Source of the DNA: Geothrix sp. 21YS21S-4
GTDB taxonomy: Bacteria; Acidobacteriota; Holophagae; Holophagales; Holophagaceae
DNA: 64,000 nt
Reading direction: 5' to 3'
NCBI RefSeq assembly: GCF_030845995.1
Contig: NZ_CP132719.1
Location: 992,001 to 1,056,000 of the forward strand
How positions within the stretch are numbered: position 1 is the first letter of the stretch; each line of letters starts with the position of its first letter. Made by a program: the position numbers and the translations under genes. The notes under the pieces were generated by a model. The model did no database searches. It was not told the origin of the DNA and worked only from the letters and a program-made list of their open reading frames with translations. This document shows, in pieces, positions 17,731-26,979 of this stretch.

Positions 17731-18879
17731 ATGAAGATCAGGATCCTGTCGTCGCTGGTGGCGCTCGGAATCGCCCTGCAGGCGCAGACGCCGGTGAAGA
17801 TCGGCGTCATCAACTGCGTGACGGGCACCCAGGCGCCCATCGGGGAGTACATCGGAAACGGCTACAAGCTCGCCCTGGAGGACCTCCAGAAGAAGGGCAT
17901 CAAGGTCGAGATCGTGTCGGAGGACGACACGGGCAAACCCCAGGTATCGATGTCGGCCTTCGAGAAGCTGGCCACCCGGGACCGCGTCGCGGCGGTGGTG
18001 GGCCCGTACAGCTCCGCCTGCGCCAACGCCGTGTCCAAGCTGGCGGAGAAGTACAAGGTGCCGCTCCTGGTGCCCGTGGCCTCCAAGGAGGACATCACCC
18101 GCCAGAACCAGAAGTTCGTGTTCCGCCTGAGCGCCACCACCGAGGACTACGCGTCCATCCTGATCTCCATGGCGCAGAAGCTGGGCAAGCCCAAGACCAT
18201 GGCCATCCTGAACGAGAACACGGATTTCGGGACCTCCGGCGCCAAGTCCGCCAAGGCCTACGCGGCCCAGGCCGGCCTCCAGGTGGTGATCGAGGAGGCC
18301 TACGCCGCCGGTTCGCCCGACTACCGCTCGACCCTGGCGAAGGTCAAGGCCGCCAAGCCCGACCTGGTGTTCATGGTGTCCTACGTCGCCGACGGCATCC
18401 TGCTGATGCGGCAGGCGCGGGAAGTGGGCCTTCAGCCGCAGGCCTTCCTCGGCGCCGGCGCCGGCTTCGCGTCCTCCGAGTTCGCCCGGGAGCAGGCCAT
18501 TTCCCACGGCGTGTTCTCCAGCACCCAGTGGACGGCGGACGTGAATTGGAGCGGGGCCAAGGAGTTCGGGAAGCGCTATAAGGCGAAGTTCGGCAAGGAT
18601 GAAGTGCCCTACCACGCGGCCAACGCCTACGCCTCCATGATGGTGATGGCAGAAGCCGCCGCGAAGGCGGGCGGCGACCGGGAGAAGCTGCGGGCCGCCC
18701 TTCGCGACGGGCAGTGGGACGGGATCATGGGCCCCGTGAAGTTCATCGACTACAACGGCTACACCAACCAGAACCAGCACCAGATGCTGGTGGAGCAGAT
18801 CCAGAACGGCCGGCACGAGACCGTCTGGCCGCCGAACTACGCGACGAAGAAGCCGCTGTATCCCTTCCAATGGAAGTAG
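17731..18879 (+). CDS. Branched-chain amino-acid-type ABC transporter substrate-binding protein
   Basis: 382 residues. Signal peptide to about residue 20 (LVALGIALQAQ), then a periplasmic-binding type I fold (KIGVINCVTGTQAPIG, GPYSSACANAV, YHAANAYASMMVMAEA) typical of the LivJ/Peripla_BP_6 group. These proteins bind leucine-type amino acids, amides or aromatic acids for LivHMGF importers. No permease or ATPase gene is next to it, so it is an orphan by position. Excellent RBS (GGAGG) before ATG 17731. Confidence 0.92.
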   Translation: MKIRILSSLVALGIALQAQTPVKIGVINCVTGTQAPIGEYIGNGYKLALEDLQKKGIKVEIVSEDDTGKPQVSMSAFEKLATRDRVAAVVGPYSSACANAVSKLAEKYKVPLLVPVASKEDITRQNQKFVFRLSATTEDYASILISMAQKLGKPKTMAILNENTDFGTSGAKSAKAYAAQAGLQVVIEEAYAAGSPDYRSTLAKVKAAKPDLVFMVSYVADGILLMRQAREVGLQPQAFLGAGAGFASSEFAREQAISHGVFSSTQWTADVNWSGAKEFGKRYKAKFGKDEVPYHAANAYASMMVMAEAAAKAGGDREKLRAALRDGQWDGIMGPVKFIDYNGYTNQNQHQMLVEQIQNGRHETVWPPNYATKKPLYPFQWK

Positions 18880-18919
18880 CGGCTTTCTGACCGCTCCGCG
18901 GGGCTGTCATCGTAAAGGG

Positions 18920-19708
18920 ATGCACCCCGGACACGCCCTTACCGTCATGGCCGCGGCCTTCACCGCCGGCGCGATCAACTCCATCGCGGGGGGAGGGACG
19001 CTCGTCTCCTTTCCCTCGCTCCTGGGCATCGGCCTCACGGGCCAGCAGGCCAATGTCACCAGCACGATCGCCCTGTGGCCGGGCTCCATCGGCGGCTTCT
19101 GGGGCCACCGGGAGAACCTGGCGGGCACCCGGGAATTCGCCCTGCGCCTGATGCCCGTCTCCCTTCTGGGCGGGGCGCTGGGCGCCTGGCTGATGCTGGT
19201 GACGCCCCAGAAGGTGTTCGATCACCTCGTCCCCTGGCTCATCCTGGCGGCGACCGTGCTGCTGGCCGCCAACGATCCCGTCAACAAGCTGCTGAAGAAG
19301 GTGGGCGGCCACGACCGGACCTCCGGCTGGTGGATGGGCGCCATGGTCTTCCAGTTCATCGTGGGGATCTACGGCGGCTACTTCGGCGCGGGCATCGGGA
19401 TCCTGATGCTGGCGGCCCTCAGCCTCCTGGGGCTCACGGACATCCATCAGATGAATGGCCTCAAGAACCTCCTCGCCCTGTGCATCAACGGGGTGGCGAT
19501 CTTCGCGTTCCTGCTCACCGAATTCCTGCGCCATCCGGGCAATGTCCAGTGGGTCCTTGTCGGCCTCATGGCGGTGGCTGCGGGCCTGGGCGGGCTGTTC
19601 GGATCCCACATGGCCCACCGCGTGGGCCGCACCACGGTCCGGGCGGGCGTTGTCACCATCGGATTCGTCCTGACCGCCTGGTACTTCTACAAGACCTACG
19701 GGATCTGA
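18920..19708 (+). CDS. TauE/SafE family sulfite/anion exporter
   Basis: 262 residues with about eight membrane helices in two repeats. The family signature GAINSIAGGGTLVSFPSLL is near the start and GIYGGYFGAGIGILML opens the second half. The family moves sulfite, sulfoacetate or related small anions out of the cell. The substrate is not readable. It is one of two TauE-type genes in the window (the other is at 28495). It follows the binding protein after 40 nt. Confidence 0.9.
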   Translation: MHPGHALTVMAAAFTAGAINSIAGGGTLVSFPSLLGIGLTGQQANVTSTIALWPGSIGGFWGHRENLAGTREFALRLMPVSLLGGALGAWLMLVTPQKVFDHLVPWLILAATVLLAANDPVNKLLKKVGGHDRTSGWWMGAMVFQFIVGIYGGYFGAGIGILMLAALSLLGLTDIHQMNGLKNLLALCINGVAIFAFLLTEFLRHPGNVQWVLVGLMAVAAGLGGLFGSHMAHRVGRTTVRAGVVTIGFVLTAWYFYKTYGI

Positions 19709-19790
19709 GGCGTCCGGCGAACCTACCCGAGGATGGGGCTTGGAGCAGGGGAATTCCCGGCGAAGAATGGACCATCCCCCCGGAGGTCCC

Positions 19791-21623
19791 ATGAAGTACC
19801 TGGACGATTCCCGCGACATCAAGTTCAACCTGTTCGAGTGGCTGGATCTCGACGCGGTGCTCGGCTCGAAGGCCTACCCCGACGTGGACCGCGACCAGCT
19901 GGACATGGTTCTGGACGAGGCGCTGAAAGTGAGCCGGGGCAGCGTCGCCGCCTGCAATGAGGCCGGCGACCGGATCGGCGCCCGCTTCGACGGCGGCCGG
20001 GTGACCCTCCCCGAGGGGTTTGCCGAGGCCTACCGGGACCTGGCGGAGGGAGGCTGGATCAGCCCCACGGTCAGTCCCGAGTTCGGCGGGATGGGCCTGC
20101 CGGAATCCGTGGGCACCGGGATCAGCGAGTACATCCTCGGCGCCAACACGGCCCTGGGCCTCCAGGTTCTCCTCAGCCGCGGCGCCGCCCATCTCATCGA
20201 GTCCTTCGGCACCGACGACCTCAAGGCCACCTACTGCGAGCGGATGCTCAGCGGCGAATGGACGGGGACGATGTGCCTCACCGAAGCCGGCGCCGGCAGC
20301 GACCTCGGCGAGATCAAGACGAGGGCCGAGCGGCAGCCCGACGGCAGTTACCTGATCACCGGGGAGAAGATCTTCATCACCAGCGGCGACCACGACCTCA
20401 CGCCCAACATCATCCACGCCGTCCTGGCGCGGGTGCCGGGCGCGCCGACCGGGCCCAAGGGCCTCAGCCTGTTCGTGGTGCCCAAGGTGCGGGTGAACCC
20501 CGACGGCTCCCTGGGCGAAGCCAACGACGTGGCCTGCGCCGGGATCGAGCACAAGCTGGGCATCCACGGCTCGCCCACCTGCAGTATCGTGTTCGGCGCC
20601 AACGGCGGCAGCCGGGGCTTCCTGCTGGGTGAGGAGGGCCAGGGCCTCAACCTGATGTTCCAGATGATGAATGCCGCCCGCTACGAGGTGGGCGTCCAGG
20701 GCCTGGGGATCGCCTCCGCCGCGCACAAAGCGGCCCTGGCCTACGCCCGCGAGCGGCTCCAGGGCAAGCTGTTCTCCGAGAAGGCCGGCGCGCCCGCGCC
20801 CATCGTCCAGCATCCGGACGTCCGCCGCTCGCTGCTGACGCAGGCGGCCTACGTCCAGGCCATGCGCGCCATCGTCTCCTTCACCGGCTGGTGCATGGAC
20901 ATGGCCCACGCCGCGGAGGGTGAAGCAGGGATGCGCCACCAGGGCTTCGTGGAGGTCCTCACACCTGTGTGTAAGGCCTGGTGCTCGGATTGGGGCTTCC
21001 GCGTCACGGAGTGGGCCCTCCAGACCCTGGGCGGCTACGGCTACACCATGGACTACCCGGCAGAGCAGTACCTGCGCGATTCCAAGATCGCCTCCATCTA
21101 CGAAGGCACCAACGGCATCCAGGCCCTTGACCTGGTGGGCCGCAAGTTCCGGATGCAGGACGGCCGTCCCCTCAAGCAGCTTCTGGCGATGGCGGGGGAA
21201 ACGGCCCAGTCTCTGGCCGCGGATCCCGTCCTCGGCGGATCCGCCCGCCAGCTGGGCGCCGCGACGAAGGTCCTGGCGGAGGCGCTCACGGAGATCCCCG
21301 CCCGCGAAAACGGCGTCCTGCTCACCGTCCTCAACGCCGTGCCCATCCTCGACATGCTGGGCCACGTGCTGGGCGGCGCCTTCCTCCTCCAGCAGGCCCG
21401 CACCGCCGAAGCGCGCCTCGCCGACCTCCTGAAGGCGCGGAACGTCGATCCGGAGGACGCCGCCGCCCGCCGCGCCACCCTCGAAGCCAGCCCCGACGCC
21501 GCCTTCTACCACAACAAGATCCAAGCCGCCGTCCTCTTCGCCCACCGCGGCCTCCCGCAGGTCGCCGCCCAGGTGGTGGCGCTCAAAGCGGGCGAGGTCG
21601 CGGCGATGGAGGCGGTGCTGTAG
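19791..21623 (+). CDS. Acyl-CoA dehydrogenase with C-terminal extension (DmdC-like layout)
   Basis: 610 residues. Acyl-CoA dehydrogenase N, middle (MCLTEAGAGSDLG) and C-terminal helical domains, followed by an extra C-terminal domain of about 120 residues, as in the long ACAD class that includes 3-methylmercaptopropionyl-CoA dehydrogenase. The KIASIYEGTNGIQALDLVGRK segment holds the conserved region near the catalytic base. FAD-dependent alpha,beta-dehydrogenation is the expected reaction. The acyl chain is unknown, and DmdC itself is not implied. GGAGG precedes ATG 19791; a terminator follows. Confidence 0.92.
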   Translation: MKYLDDSRDIKFNLFEWLDLDAVLGSKAYPDVDRDQLDMVLDEALKVSRGSVAACNEAGDRIGARFDGGRVTLPEGFAEAYRDLAEGGWISPTVSPEFGGMGLPESVGTGISEYILGANTALGLQVLLSRGAAHLIESFGTDDLKATYCERMLSGEWTGTMCLTEAGAGSDLGEIKTRAERQPDGSYLITGEKIFITSGDHDLTPNIIHAVLARVPGAPTGPKGLSLFVVPKVRVNPDGSLGEANDVACAGIEHKLGIHGSPTCSIVFGANGGSRGFLLGEEGQGLNLMFQMMNAARYEVGVQGLGIASAAHKAALAYARERLQGKLFSEKAGAPAPIVQHPDVRRSLLTQAAYVQAMRAIVSFTGWCMDMAHAAEGEAGMRHQGFVEVLTPVCKAWCSDWGFRVTEWALQTLGGYGYTMDYPAEQYLRDSKIASIYEGTNGIQALDLVGRKFRMQDGRPLKQLLAMAGETAQSLAADPVLGGSARQLGAATKVLAEALTEIPARENGVLLTVLNAVPILDMLGHVLGGAFLLQQARTAEARLADLLKARNVDPEDAAARRATLEASPDAAFYHNKIQAAVLFAHRGLPQVAAQVVALKAGEVAAMEAVL

Positions 21624-21650
21624 AGGTCGGAGCTCCCAGGAGCGGATATG

Positions 21651-21681
21651 AAAAACGCCCCGGAACCCCCGGGGCGTTTTT
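21651..21681. terminator. Bidirectional terminator
   Basis: 13-bp stem AAAAACGCCCCGG with its complement and a short loop, flanked by A and T runs. It serves the acyl-CoA dehydrogenase gene and the convergent lipoprotein gene. Confidence 0.93.
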
Positions 21682-21695
21682 ATAAAACTGGCGAC

Positions 21696-22067
21696 TTATC
21701 CCACGCGCTTCATCATGAGGGGAATACCCCCTTCCTTGGTGAGGATGAGGGAACCATCTTCCTGGAGCTGGGCCGTGATCGCGGCTTTGTCAGGCCCTTC
21801 TCCCACGGTGAATTCCACCGCATTGCCAATTTCCTTCACGATGGTCAGCTTCTTATCAAACTTCTCGCCCATCGCGATGCCTTCGTACTTTCCCTGCAGG
21901 AGGTCGATCTTGACGGTCATCAGATCGTTTTGCCAGGTCCCTGCAAGTTTGGAAACCACGGCGGAATGAGCCGGCTGGCCGGAGATGCTGCTTGTCTTAT
22001 CGCAGGCGAAGCTCAACAGCCCGATGAAGGCTGCGGCCAAAACCAACGTCAGGGTGGACTTCTTCAT
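21696..22067 (-). CDS. Small hypothetical lipoprotein
   Basis: 123 residues. N-terminal lipoprotein signal with Cys at about residue 22 in LLSFACDK, then a small beta-rich domain (LAGTWQNDLMTVKIDL, GEGPDKAAITAQL). Probably anchored to a membrane leaflet. The family is not recognised. The gene and the region upstream are clearly lower in GC than the surroundings, which hints at later acquisition. Confidence 0.7.
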   Translation of the reverse strand: MKKSTLTLVLAAAFIGLLSFACDKTSSISGQPAHSAVVSKLAGTWQNDLMTVKIDLLQGKYEGIAMGEKFDKKLTIVKEIGNAVEFTVGEGPDKAAITAQLQEDGSLILTKEGGIPLMMKRVG

Positions 22068-22469
22068 ACTGCCTTCTAAAATGCGAAATTATTCTCGTAT
22101 GCAATGAGTAGATTATCTTTTTGTATGTAATTCGAAATGTTTGTGCTGCATTCCCTTGAAATCCACCTGAAGAGTTACCTTGATCAAACTTTGCCAACCA
22201 ACTCTTAATGACGCGTGAATTTGCTGATATGGGGAAATCAAAAAATCCGCATATCAGCCTTTTCTTATGGATTCGGTTTGGGTGGGGAAGGAATCCTTGA
22301 ATGATCGGCAAGCCTCTTTGGACCAGTCGAATGCTTCTTCGTCGCAAGAAAGTCATCAGGGGCGGAAGAAACTGCTTCTGAATGGAATTCAACTGGTCGA
22401 ATCAATTTTCGTAGCTTCTGCCCATTCCTAGCCAGCCAAGGAAGGGTAATTTCTCTCCTGGAGTCGAGA
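22068..22469. promoter_or_regulatory. AT-rich divergent promoter region with a palindrome
   Basis: About 400 bp between the lipoprotein gene and the MocR gene, markedly AT-rich for this chromosome. It contains the inverted repeat GCTGATATG (22223-22231) / CATATCAGC (22250-22258). This could be a weak terminator-like hairpin or an operator for the downstream MocR regulator, which typically controls its own region. I see no gene in it. Confidence 0.5.
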
Positions 22470-23936
22470 ATGCTGCTGCGTCTGCGCGAGACCGGAAAGG
22501 AGCCCAAAGGACGCCAGATCGTGGCGCAGATCCGGCGGCTCATCCAGCGGGGGCATCTGAAGGCCGGCGAACGGCTGCCGTCGACGCGCCGGCTGGCGGA
22601 ACAGCTCGGCCTGCACCGCGGCACCGTGGCCTCCGCCTACCAGGAACTGTGGGCCCTGGGTTGGCTAGATCTCCGCCCGGGCGTTCAGCCGCGGGTGCGC
22701 CTCCGCGAGGCATTGGTGGAGTCGTGCCGCGAGGAAGGGGGCGCCTTTCCCTGGACGGAGCGCCTGGCTTTGCCGCTCCGCCTACGGATTCCGGCAGCCC
22801 AGCGCCCCCTGGATGCTGGCACGATCTCCTTCCTCGATTTCAGCATGGACCCGCGCCTGATGCCGGTGGAGCCCTTCGCCCGCTCCCTCCGGGCCGTGGT
22901 CCGGCGCGAGGGAACCGAGGCTCTGTCCTATGGCGACCCTCAGGGGCAGCCGGGGCTGCGGGCTTGCCTGGCTCAGCGCCTCGGGCAGCACGGGGTGCGG
23001 ATACGACCCGAGGAGGTGCTCATCACCCACGGGGCTCAGCAGGCTTTGGATCTGGCGCTGCGGGGTCTGGCGCGGCCCGGGGACGCGGTGGTGGTGGAGT
23101 CCCCCACCTACAACCAGATGCTCAGCCTTCTGGAATTGCACGGCCTCCGCGCCCTGGCGATGCCGGAAGGGCCCCGCGGCGTGGATCTTCCGGCGCTGGA
23201 GACCCTGATTCAGAAGGAGCGGCCCGTTCTGCTGTACCTCATGCCCAGCTTTCAGAATCCCACGGGCCGATGTCTGGACCAGGCCGCCCGCGAGACGCTG
23301 CTGGCCCTCTGCGAGCAGCAGGCGCTTCCCATCCTGGAGGACGGCTTCACCGAGGAGATGAAGTACTTCGGGCGGCCCATCCTGCCCATGAAATCCATGG
23401 ATCGGACTGGCCTGGTGCTCTACGCAGGCACCTTCTCGAAGGTGCTTTTTCCGGGCCTCCGCCTGGGCTGGCTGGCGGGAGCTCGCCCCTGCGTGGAGGC
23501 CCTGGCGGCGATCCGGCGCACGGGCGAACTGGGGCCTTCGCCGCTGCTGCAGGATGCCCTGGAGGACTTCCTGCGGAAGGGGCACTACGACCAGCATCTG
23601 GCCCGGCTCCACCGGCGGTTCCGCCGGCGGATGGAAACGGCCCACGCCGCATTGCGGCGGGAACTGGATCCGGCCCATGTGTCCTGGGAGGCGCCCAGCG
23701 GCGGCTACCTTCTCTGGCTGGAGGTGCGCGGGCTTCCCGATGGTTTCGACCTGGAGGGCCGGCTCCGGCGCTTCGGCGTGGCGGTCCGCGGCGGGGACGC
23801 CTTCTTTCCGGAGCCGCCGAAAGGCCGTCACTTCCTCCGCCTCTCCATCTCCAACCTCGACGAGGAGGAGATCGCCGAGGGCGTGGCTCGCCTGGGCCGC
23901 GGCCTGCGGGCCCTGCTGGCGGAGGCCGGGAGCTGA
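22470..23936 (+). CDS. MocR-type regulator: GntR helix-turn-helix fused to PLP aminotransferase domain
   Basis: 488 residues. N-terminal GntR winged helix (about 10-78, RLPSTRRLAEQLGLHRGTVA), linker, then a fold-type I aminotransferase domain with the PLP lysine at about 324 in GTFSKVLFPGLRLGW. PdxR, GabR and TauR are members; they sense PLP or amino-acid adducts. The neighbouring GNAT gene starts 3 nt after its stop, and a methyltransferase follows. The target could be this operon. Ligand unknown. Confidence 0.92.
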   Translation: MLLRLRETGKEPKGRQIVAQIRRLIQRGHLKAGERLPSTRRLAEQLGLHRGTVASAYQELWALGWLDLRPGVQPRVRLREALVESCREEGGAFPWTERLALPLRLRIPAAQRPLDAGTISFLDFSMDPRLMPVEPFARSLRAVVRREGTEALSYGDPQGQPGLRACLAQRLGQHGVRIRPEEVLITHGAQQALDLALRGLARPGDAVVVESPTYNQMLSLLELHGLRALAMPEGPRGVDLPALETLIQKERPVLLYLMPSFQNPTGRCLDQAARETLLALCEQQALPILEDGFTEEMKYFGRPILPMKSMDRTGLVLYAGTFSKVLFPGLRLGWLAGARPCVEALAAIRRTGELGPSPLLQDALEDFLRKGHYDQHLARLHRRFRRRMETAHAALRRELDPAHVSWEAPSGGYLLWLEVRGLPDGFDLEGRLRRFGVAVRGGDAFFPEPPKGRHFLRLSISNLDEEEIAEGVARLGRGLRALLAEAGS

Positions 23937-23938
23937 TC

Positions 23939-24355
23939 ATGGACCGATGCGACCTCTCCTTCGATCCCGCGCGGTTCCAGTTCGACCGGATCCACGCCCT
24001 GCTCAGCCACTCGTACTGGACCCCGGGCCTCGGGCGCGAGCGGGTGGAGCGGGCCTTCGCCCACAGCTTGGCCATCGGCGCCTTTCACGGCACCGAACAG
24101 GTGGGCTGCGCTCGTCTGGTGACGGACCGCACCAGCTTCGGCTACCTCGCCGACGTCATGGTCCATGAGGCTCACCGCAGCCGGGGCCTGGGCCGCGCCA
24201 TGACGCGGGCCCTTCTGGACCATCCGGAGGTCCGTACCCTCCGCCGCATCCTCCTGGTCACTCGGGACGCCCACGGCCTCTACGCCGCTTGCGGGTTTGA
24301 GCCCCTGGAGGATCCGGCCGCCTTCATGCAGATCCATCGCCCCTTTCAGGGCTAA
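23939..24355 (+). CDS. GNAT family N-acetyltransferase
   Basis: 138 residues. Acetyl-CoA binding signature VHEAHRSRGLGRAMTRALL in the middle and a C-terminal ACGFEPLED beta-strand as in small GNAT proteins. It begins 3 nt after the MocR stop, so the two are co-transcribed. The substrate is unknown. The GNAT-behind-MocR arrangement suggests the regulator controls amine or amino-acid modification. Confidence 0.9.
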   Translation: MDRCDLSFDPARFQFDRIHALLSHSYWTPGLGRERVERAFAHSLAIGAFHGTEQVGCARLVTDRTSFGYLADVMVHEAHRSRGLGRAMTRALLDHPEVRTLRRILLVTRDAHGLYAACGFEPLEDPAAFMQIHRPFQG

Positions 24356-24407
24356 CACCCTCCTTCCTCCCTTCCGTTCGCGCGGCCCCGCCGCGCCTGG
24401 AGCCGCC

Positions 24408-25181
24408 ATGGCCTTCGCCAACGCCTACGACGACGAAACTCGGGCCGCCTCTTATGCCGAGCTGGCCTTTCCCGGCACCTACCACCTGGCCTTCCGCGAC
24501 CTGCCCGGCCTGCTGGGCATGCCGAACGGACGGGCCCTGGATTTCGGGTGCGGGGCAGGGCGCTCCACCCGTTTCCTTCAGCGACTCGGCTTTGCGGTCG
24601 AAGGCGTCGACATCTCCGAGGCCATGCTGGCCGAGGCCCGGAGTCGGGATCCAGAGGGAAGCTACCACCGCGTGCCGGACGGCGACCTCTCTCTGCTAGC
24701 GGACGGGCGCTACGCCACGATCCTCTCGGCCTTCACCTTCGACAACGTCAGACCGGAAGCGAAAGGTGCGCTGATCGGTCACCTGGCGCGGTTGCTGGAG
24801 CCTGGAGGCCGATTGTTGAACCTCGTGAGTTCCGAGGAGCTCTACCGGATGGAGTGGGCTTCCTTCTCGACGGCGCCTTTCCAAGGGAATCAGCGTCCCT
24901 TGCCGGGCGATGAGGTCTTCACCGTGATGAAGGATGTGGCGGATGCCCGCCCGGTGGCTGACATCTTCTGTCCAGAGCGGGACTATCTCGCCCTTTACCG
25001 TGCCGCGGGCTTGGTCCGGCTCCAAGCCCACCGGCCCCTGGGCCGCCCTGACGAGCCTTTCGAATGGATCAGCGAGTTGACGACGGCCCCCTGGCGCATC
25101 GACGTGCTGGAGCGCCCAGCGGCATCGTCTCGCCCGGCCGCCCTGGGCCGGGTCTGGGGCTCCCGGTTTGGGCCGTGTTGA
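24408..25181 (+). CDS. Class I SAM-dependent methyltransferase
   Basis: 257 residues. Motif I ALDFGCGAGRSTRFL at about 45-59, the acidic motif II GVDISEAML, and a GLLEPGGRLLNL-like post-motif region (RLLEPGGRLLNLVS) define the fold. Substrate not identifiable. ATG 24408 was chosen because the preceding in-frame codons overlap the GNAT gene. It is probably the third gene of the MocR operon. Confidence 0.88.
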   Translation: MAFANAYDDETRAASYAELAFPGTYHLAFRDLPGLLGMPNGRALDFGCGAGRSTRFLQRLGFAVEGVDISEAMLAEARSRDPEGSYHRVPDGDLSLLADGRYATILSAFTFDNVRPEAKGALIGHLARLLEPGGRLLNLVSSEELYRMEWASFSTAPFQGNQRPLPGDEVFTVMKDVADARPVADIFCPERDYLALYRAAGLVRLQAHRPLGRPDEPFEWISELTTAPWRIDVLERPAASSRPAALGRVWGSRFGPC

Positions 25182-25210
25182 TTTATCCGCCGTATTCCCC
25201 TTAACAAGAG

Positions 25211-25244
25211 AATTTCGCAGAAAGACGAGAAAGCCCGCGAAAGA
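25211..25244. repeat. Degenerate copy of the CGCGAAAG periodic arm
   Basis: AAAGACGAGAAAGCCCGCGAAAGA at 25221-25244 matches 20 of 24 bases of the left arm of the inverted repeat at 45261-45290. Its 3' half doubles as one side of the tRNA-Ser terminator stem. Confidence 0.4.
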
Positions 25245-25259
25245 TGGATTCGCGGGCTT
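25231..25259 (-). terminator. Terminator of tRNA-Ser (GGA)
   Basis: Stem AAGCCCGCGAA/TTCGCGGGCTT with a 7-nt loop, directly downstream of the minus-strand tRNA and followed by a pyrimidine-rich tail (TTTCTCGTCTTTC on the minus strand). Confidence 0.8.
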
Positions 25260-25263
25260 CTAC

Positions 25264-25354
25264 TGGCGGAGAGTGGGGGATTCGAACCCCCGAACGGCTT
25301 TTGACCGTTACACGATTTCCAATCGTGCTCCTTCAGCCACTCGGACAACTCTCC
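25264..25354 (-). tRNA. tRNA-Ser (GGA)
   Basis: 91 nt with encoded CCA. Acceptor GGAGAGT/ACTCTCC, anticodon stem CACGA/TCGTG with loop TTGGAAA giving anticodon GGA, a long variable arm (GTAACGGTCAAAAGCCGTTC) and T-arm GGGGGTTCGAATCCCCC. Confidence 0.96.
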
Positions 25355-25430
25355 AGGGCTTCGCGCCGGGGCGCGGGAACGGCAAGGTTAGCACGGCCCC
25401 GGGCCTGGGCCAAGGGCCGTGAATGGCGAG

Positions 25431-26885
25431 CTACACGGCTTCGAGGACGGCCACCAGCAGCTTCCAGAAGTTGCCGACGGAGGGGATGCTGACGTGCTCG
25501 TCGGGGGTGTGGACGTCCCACATGTTGGGGCCGAAGGACACCATCTCCATGGCGGGATACTTCTCGCCGATGAGGCCGCATTCCAGTCCGGCGTGGATGG
25601 CCTTGATCGCCATGGGCTTGCCGAAGGCTTTCTCGTGGACCCCCGTGACCACCTTCACCAGCGAGGCATTGGGCTCGGGCTTCCAGCCGGGGTAGCCGTC
25701 GCCGCGCTTGACGGCGAAGCCTGCGAGGCGGCAGAGGGCCTGGACGCGGTCCGCGATGGCGAACTTGGCGCTTTCGACGGAGGAGCGGTGGCTCAGGCTG
25801 ACTTCGACCTCGTCGCCATGGGTGGCGATCATGGCCAGGTTGGTGGAGCTCTGCACCAGGCCGGGGATGTCGGGGCTCATGGCGACCACGCCGTGGACCA
25901 TCCCGAAGAGGAAGTCGGCGACGGCTTCCGCGTCTTCGACGGCGAAGGCCTGGGCGGGAGCCTCGGAGGCGGGGCTCAGGTCGAGGGTCAGGCCCGGATC
26001 GAACGCGCCCAGTTCGTCCTGGATCTCCTTCTGGAGGGTGGCCAGCGCGGCGCGGAGCGCGGCTTCCCGCTGGGGGGCCATGAAGACCGTGGCGGAAGCT
26101 TCGCGGGGGATGGCGTTCCGCTTGTTTCCGCCGGCGAAGGAGGCGACCTGGAGATCGAAGGCGGGCACGATGCGGAACAGGATCTGGCCCAGGATGCGCA
26201 GCGCGTTGCCCCGGCCCTGGTGGATCTCCATGCCGGAGTGCCCGCCCTTGAGCCCGAGCACCTTCACGCGGAAGGGCTTGGAGCCCGGCGCGGGCGCCAC
26301 CTGACGCAGCCGGCGGGTGGCGACAGTGTCCATCCCGCCCGCGCAGCCGATGGTGAGGTCGCCCTCCTCCTCGCTGTCGAGGTTCAGGAAATAGCGGCCC
26401 TTGAGAAGGCCCGGCTGGAGGTTGCCGGCGCCGGTGAGGCCCGTCTCCTCGTCGATGGTGATCAGGAATTCCAGGGGGCCGTGGGCGATGTCCTTGGCGG
26501 CCATCACCGCCAGGGCCGCGGCCACGCCGATGCCGTTGTCGGCGCCGAGGGTGGTGCCCTTGGCCCGCAGCACGTCGCCGTCGCGCACCACCTGGATGGG
26601 GTCCTTCAGGAAGTCGTGGACGGTACCCTCGTTTTTCTCGCAGACCATGTCCACATGGGCCTGGAGGACCGTGACGGGCGCCTGCTCGCGGCCCGCCGTA
26701 GCCGGCTTGCGGACGATGACGTTCCCGATGGCGTCCTGCTCCGCATCGAGCCCCAGGCCCTTCGCCTGGTCCAGCACCCACTGCGCCGCCGCCTGCTCCT
26801 GCTTGGATCCGCGCGGGATCTTCGACAGGGCGAGGAAATAGGACCAGATCGTCTTGGGTTCGAGGGTTTCGAGCAGGGCGTCCAC
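25431..26885 (-). CDS. pepD: Aminoacyl-histidine dipeptidase (PepD family, M20C)
   Basis: 484 residues, the length of bacterial PepD. Metal site HVDMVCEKN near residues 77-85, LGADNGIGVAA, and the catalytic ITIDEETGLTGA give a complete di-zinc M20 centre with an inserted lid domain. It hydrolyses Xaa-His and other dipeptides in the cytosol. The start is a GTG at 26885 with GGAGG upstream. Confidence 0.93.
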   Translation of the reverse strand: MDALLETLEPKTIWSYFLALSKIPRGSKQEQAAAQWVLDQAKGLGLDAEQDAIGNVIVRKPATAGREQAPVTVLQAHVDMVCEKNEGTVHDFLKDPIQVVRDGDVLRAKGTTLGADNGIGVAAALAVMAAKDIAHGPLEFLITIDEETGLTGAGNLQPGLLKGRYFLNLDSEEEGDLTIGCAGGMDTVATRRLRQVAPAPGSKPFRVKVLGLKGGHSGMEIHQGRGNALRILGQILFRIVPAFDLQVASFAGGNKRNAIPREASATVFMAPQREAALRAALATLQKEIQDELGAFDPGLTLDLSPASEAPAQAFAVEDAEAVADFLFGMVHGVVAMSPDIPGLVQSSTNLAMIATHGDEVEVSLSHRSSVESAKFAIADRVQALCRLAGFAVKRGDGYPGWKPEPNASLVKVVTGVHEKAFGKPMAIKAIHAGLECGLIGEKYPAMEMVSFGPNMWDVHTPDEHVSIPSVGNFWKLLVAVLEAV

Positions 26886-26979
26886 AGAGCCTCCATGCGC
26901 CGGGCCCCGGGGGCGCCGGACCCTCCCAGGCTACCGGGGGCCCTTCGGCCGCAGGGTGACCGCGGTCACGATGGCGGCT

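Noticed and set aside
19791-21623. Specific assignment as DmdC (DMSP demethylation)
   Set aside because: Only the long ACAD layout is shared; no other dmd genes are present.
24995-25348. 117-residue minus frame starting in tRNA-Ser
   Set aside because: Translation of the tRNA and the antisense of the methyltransferase gene.
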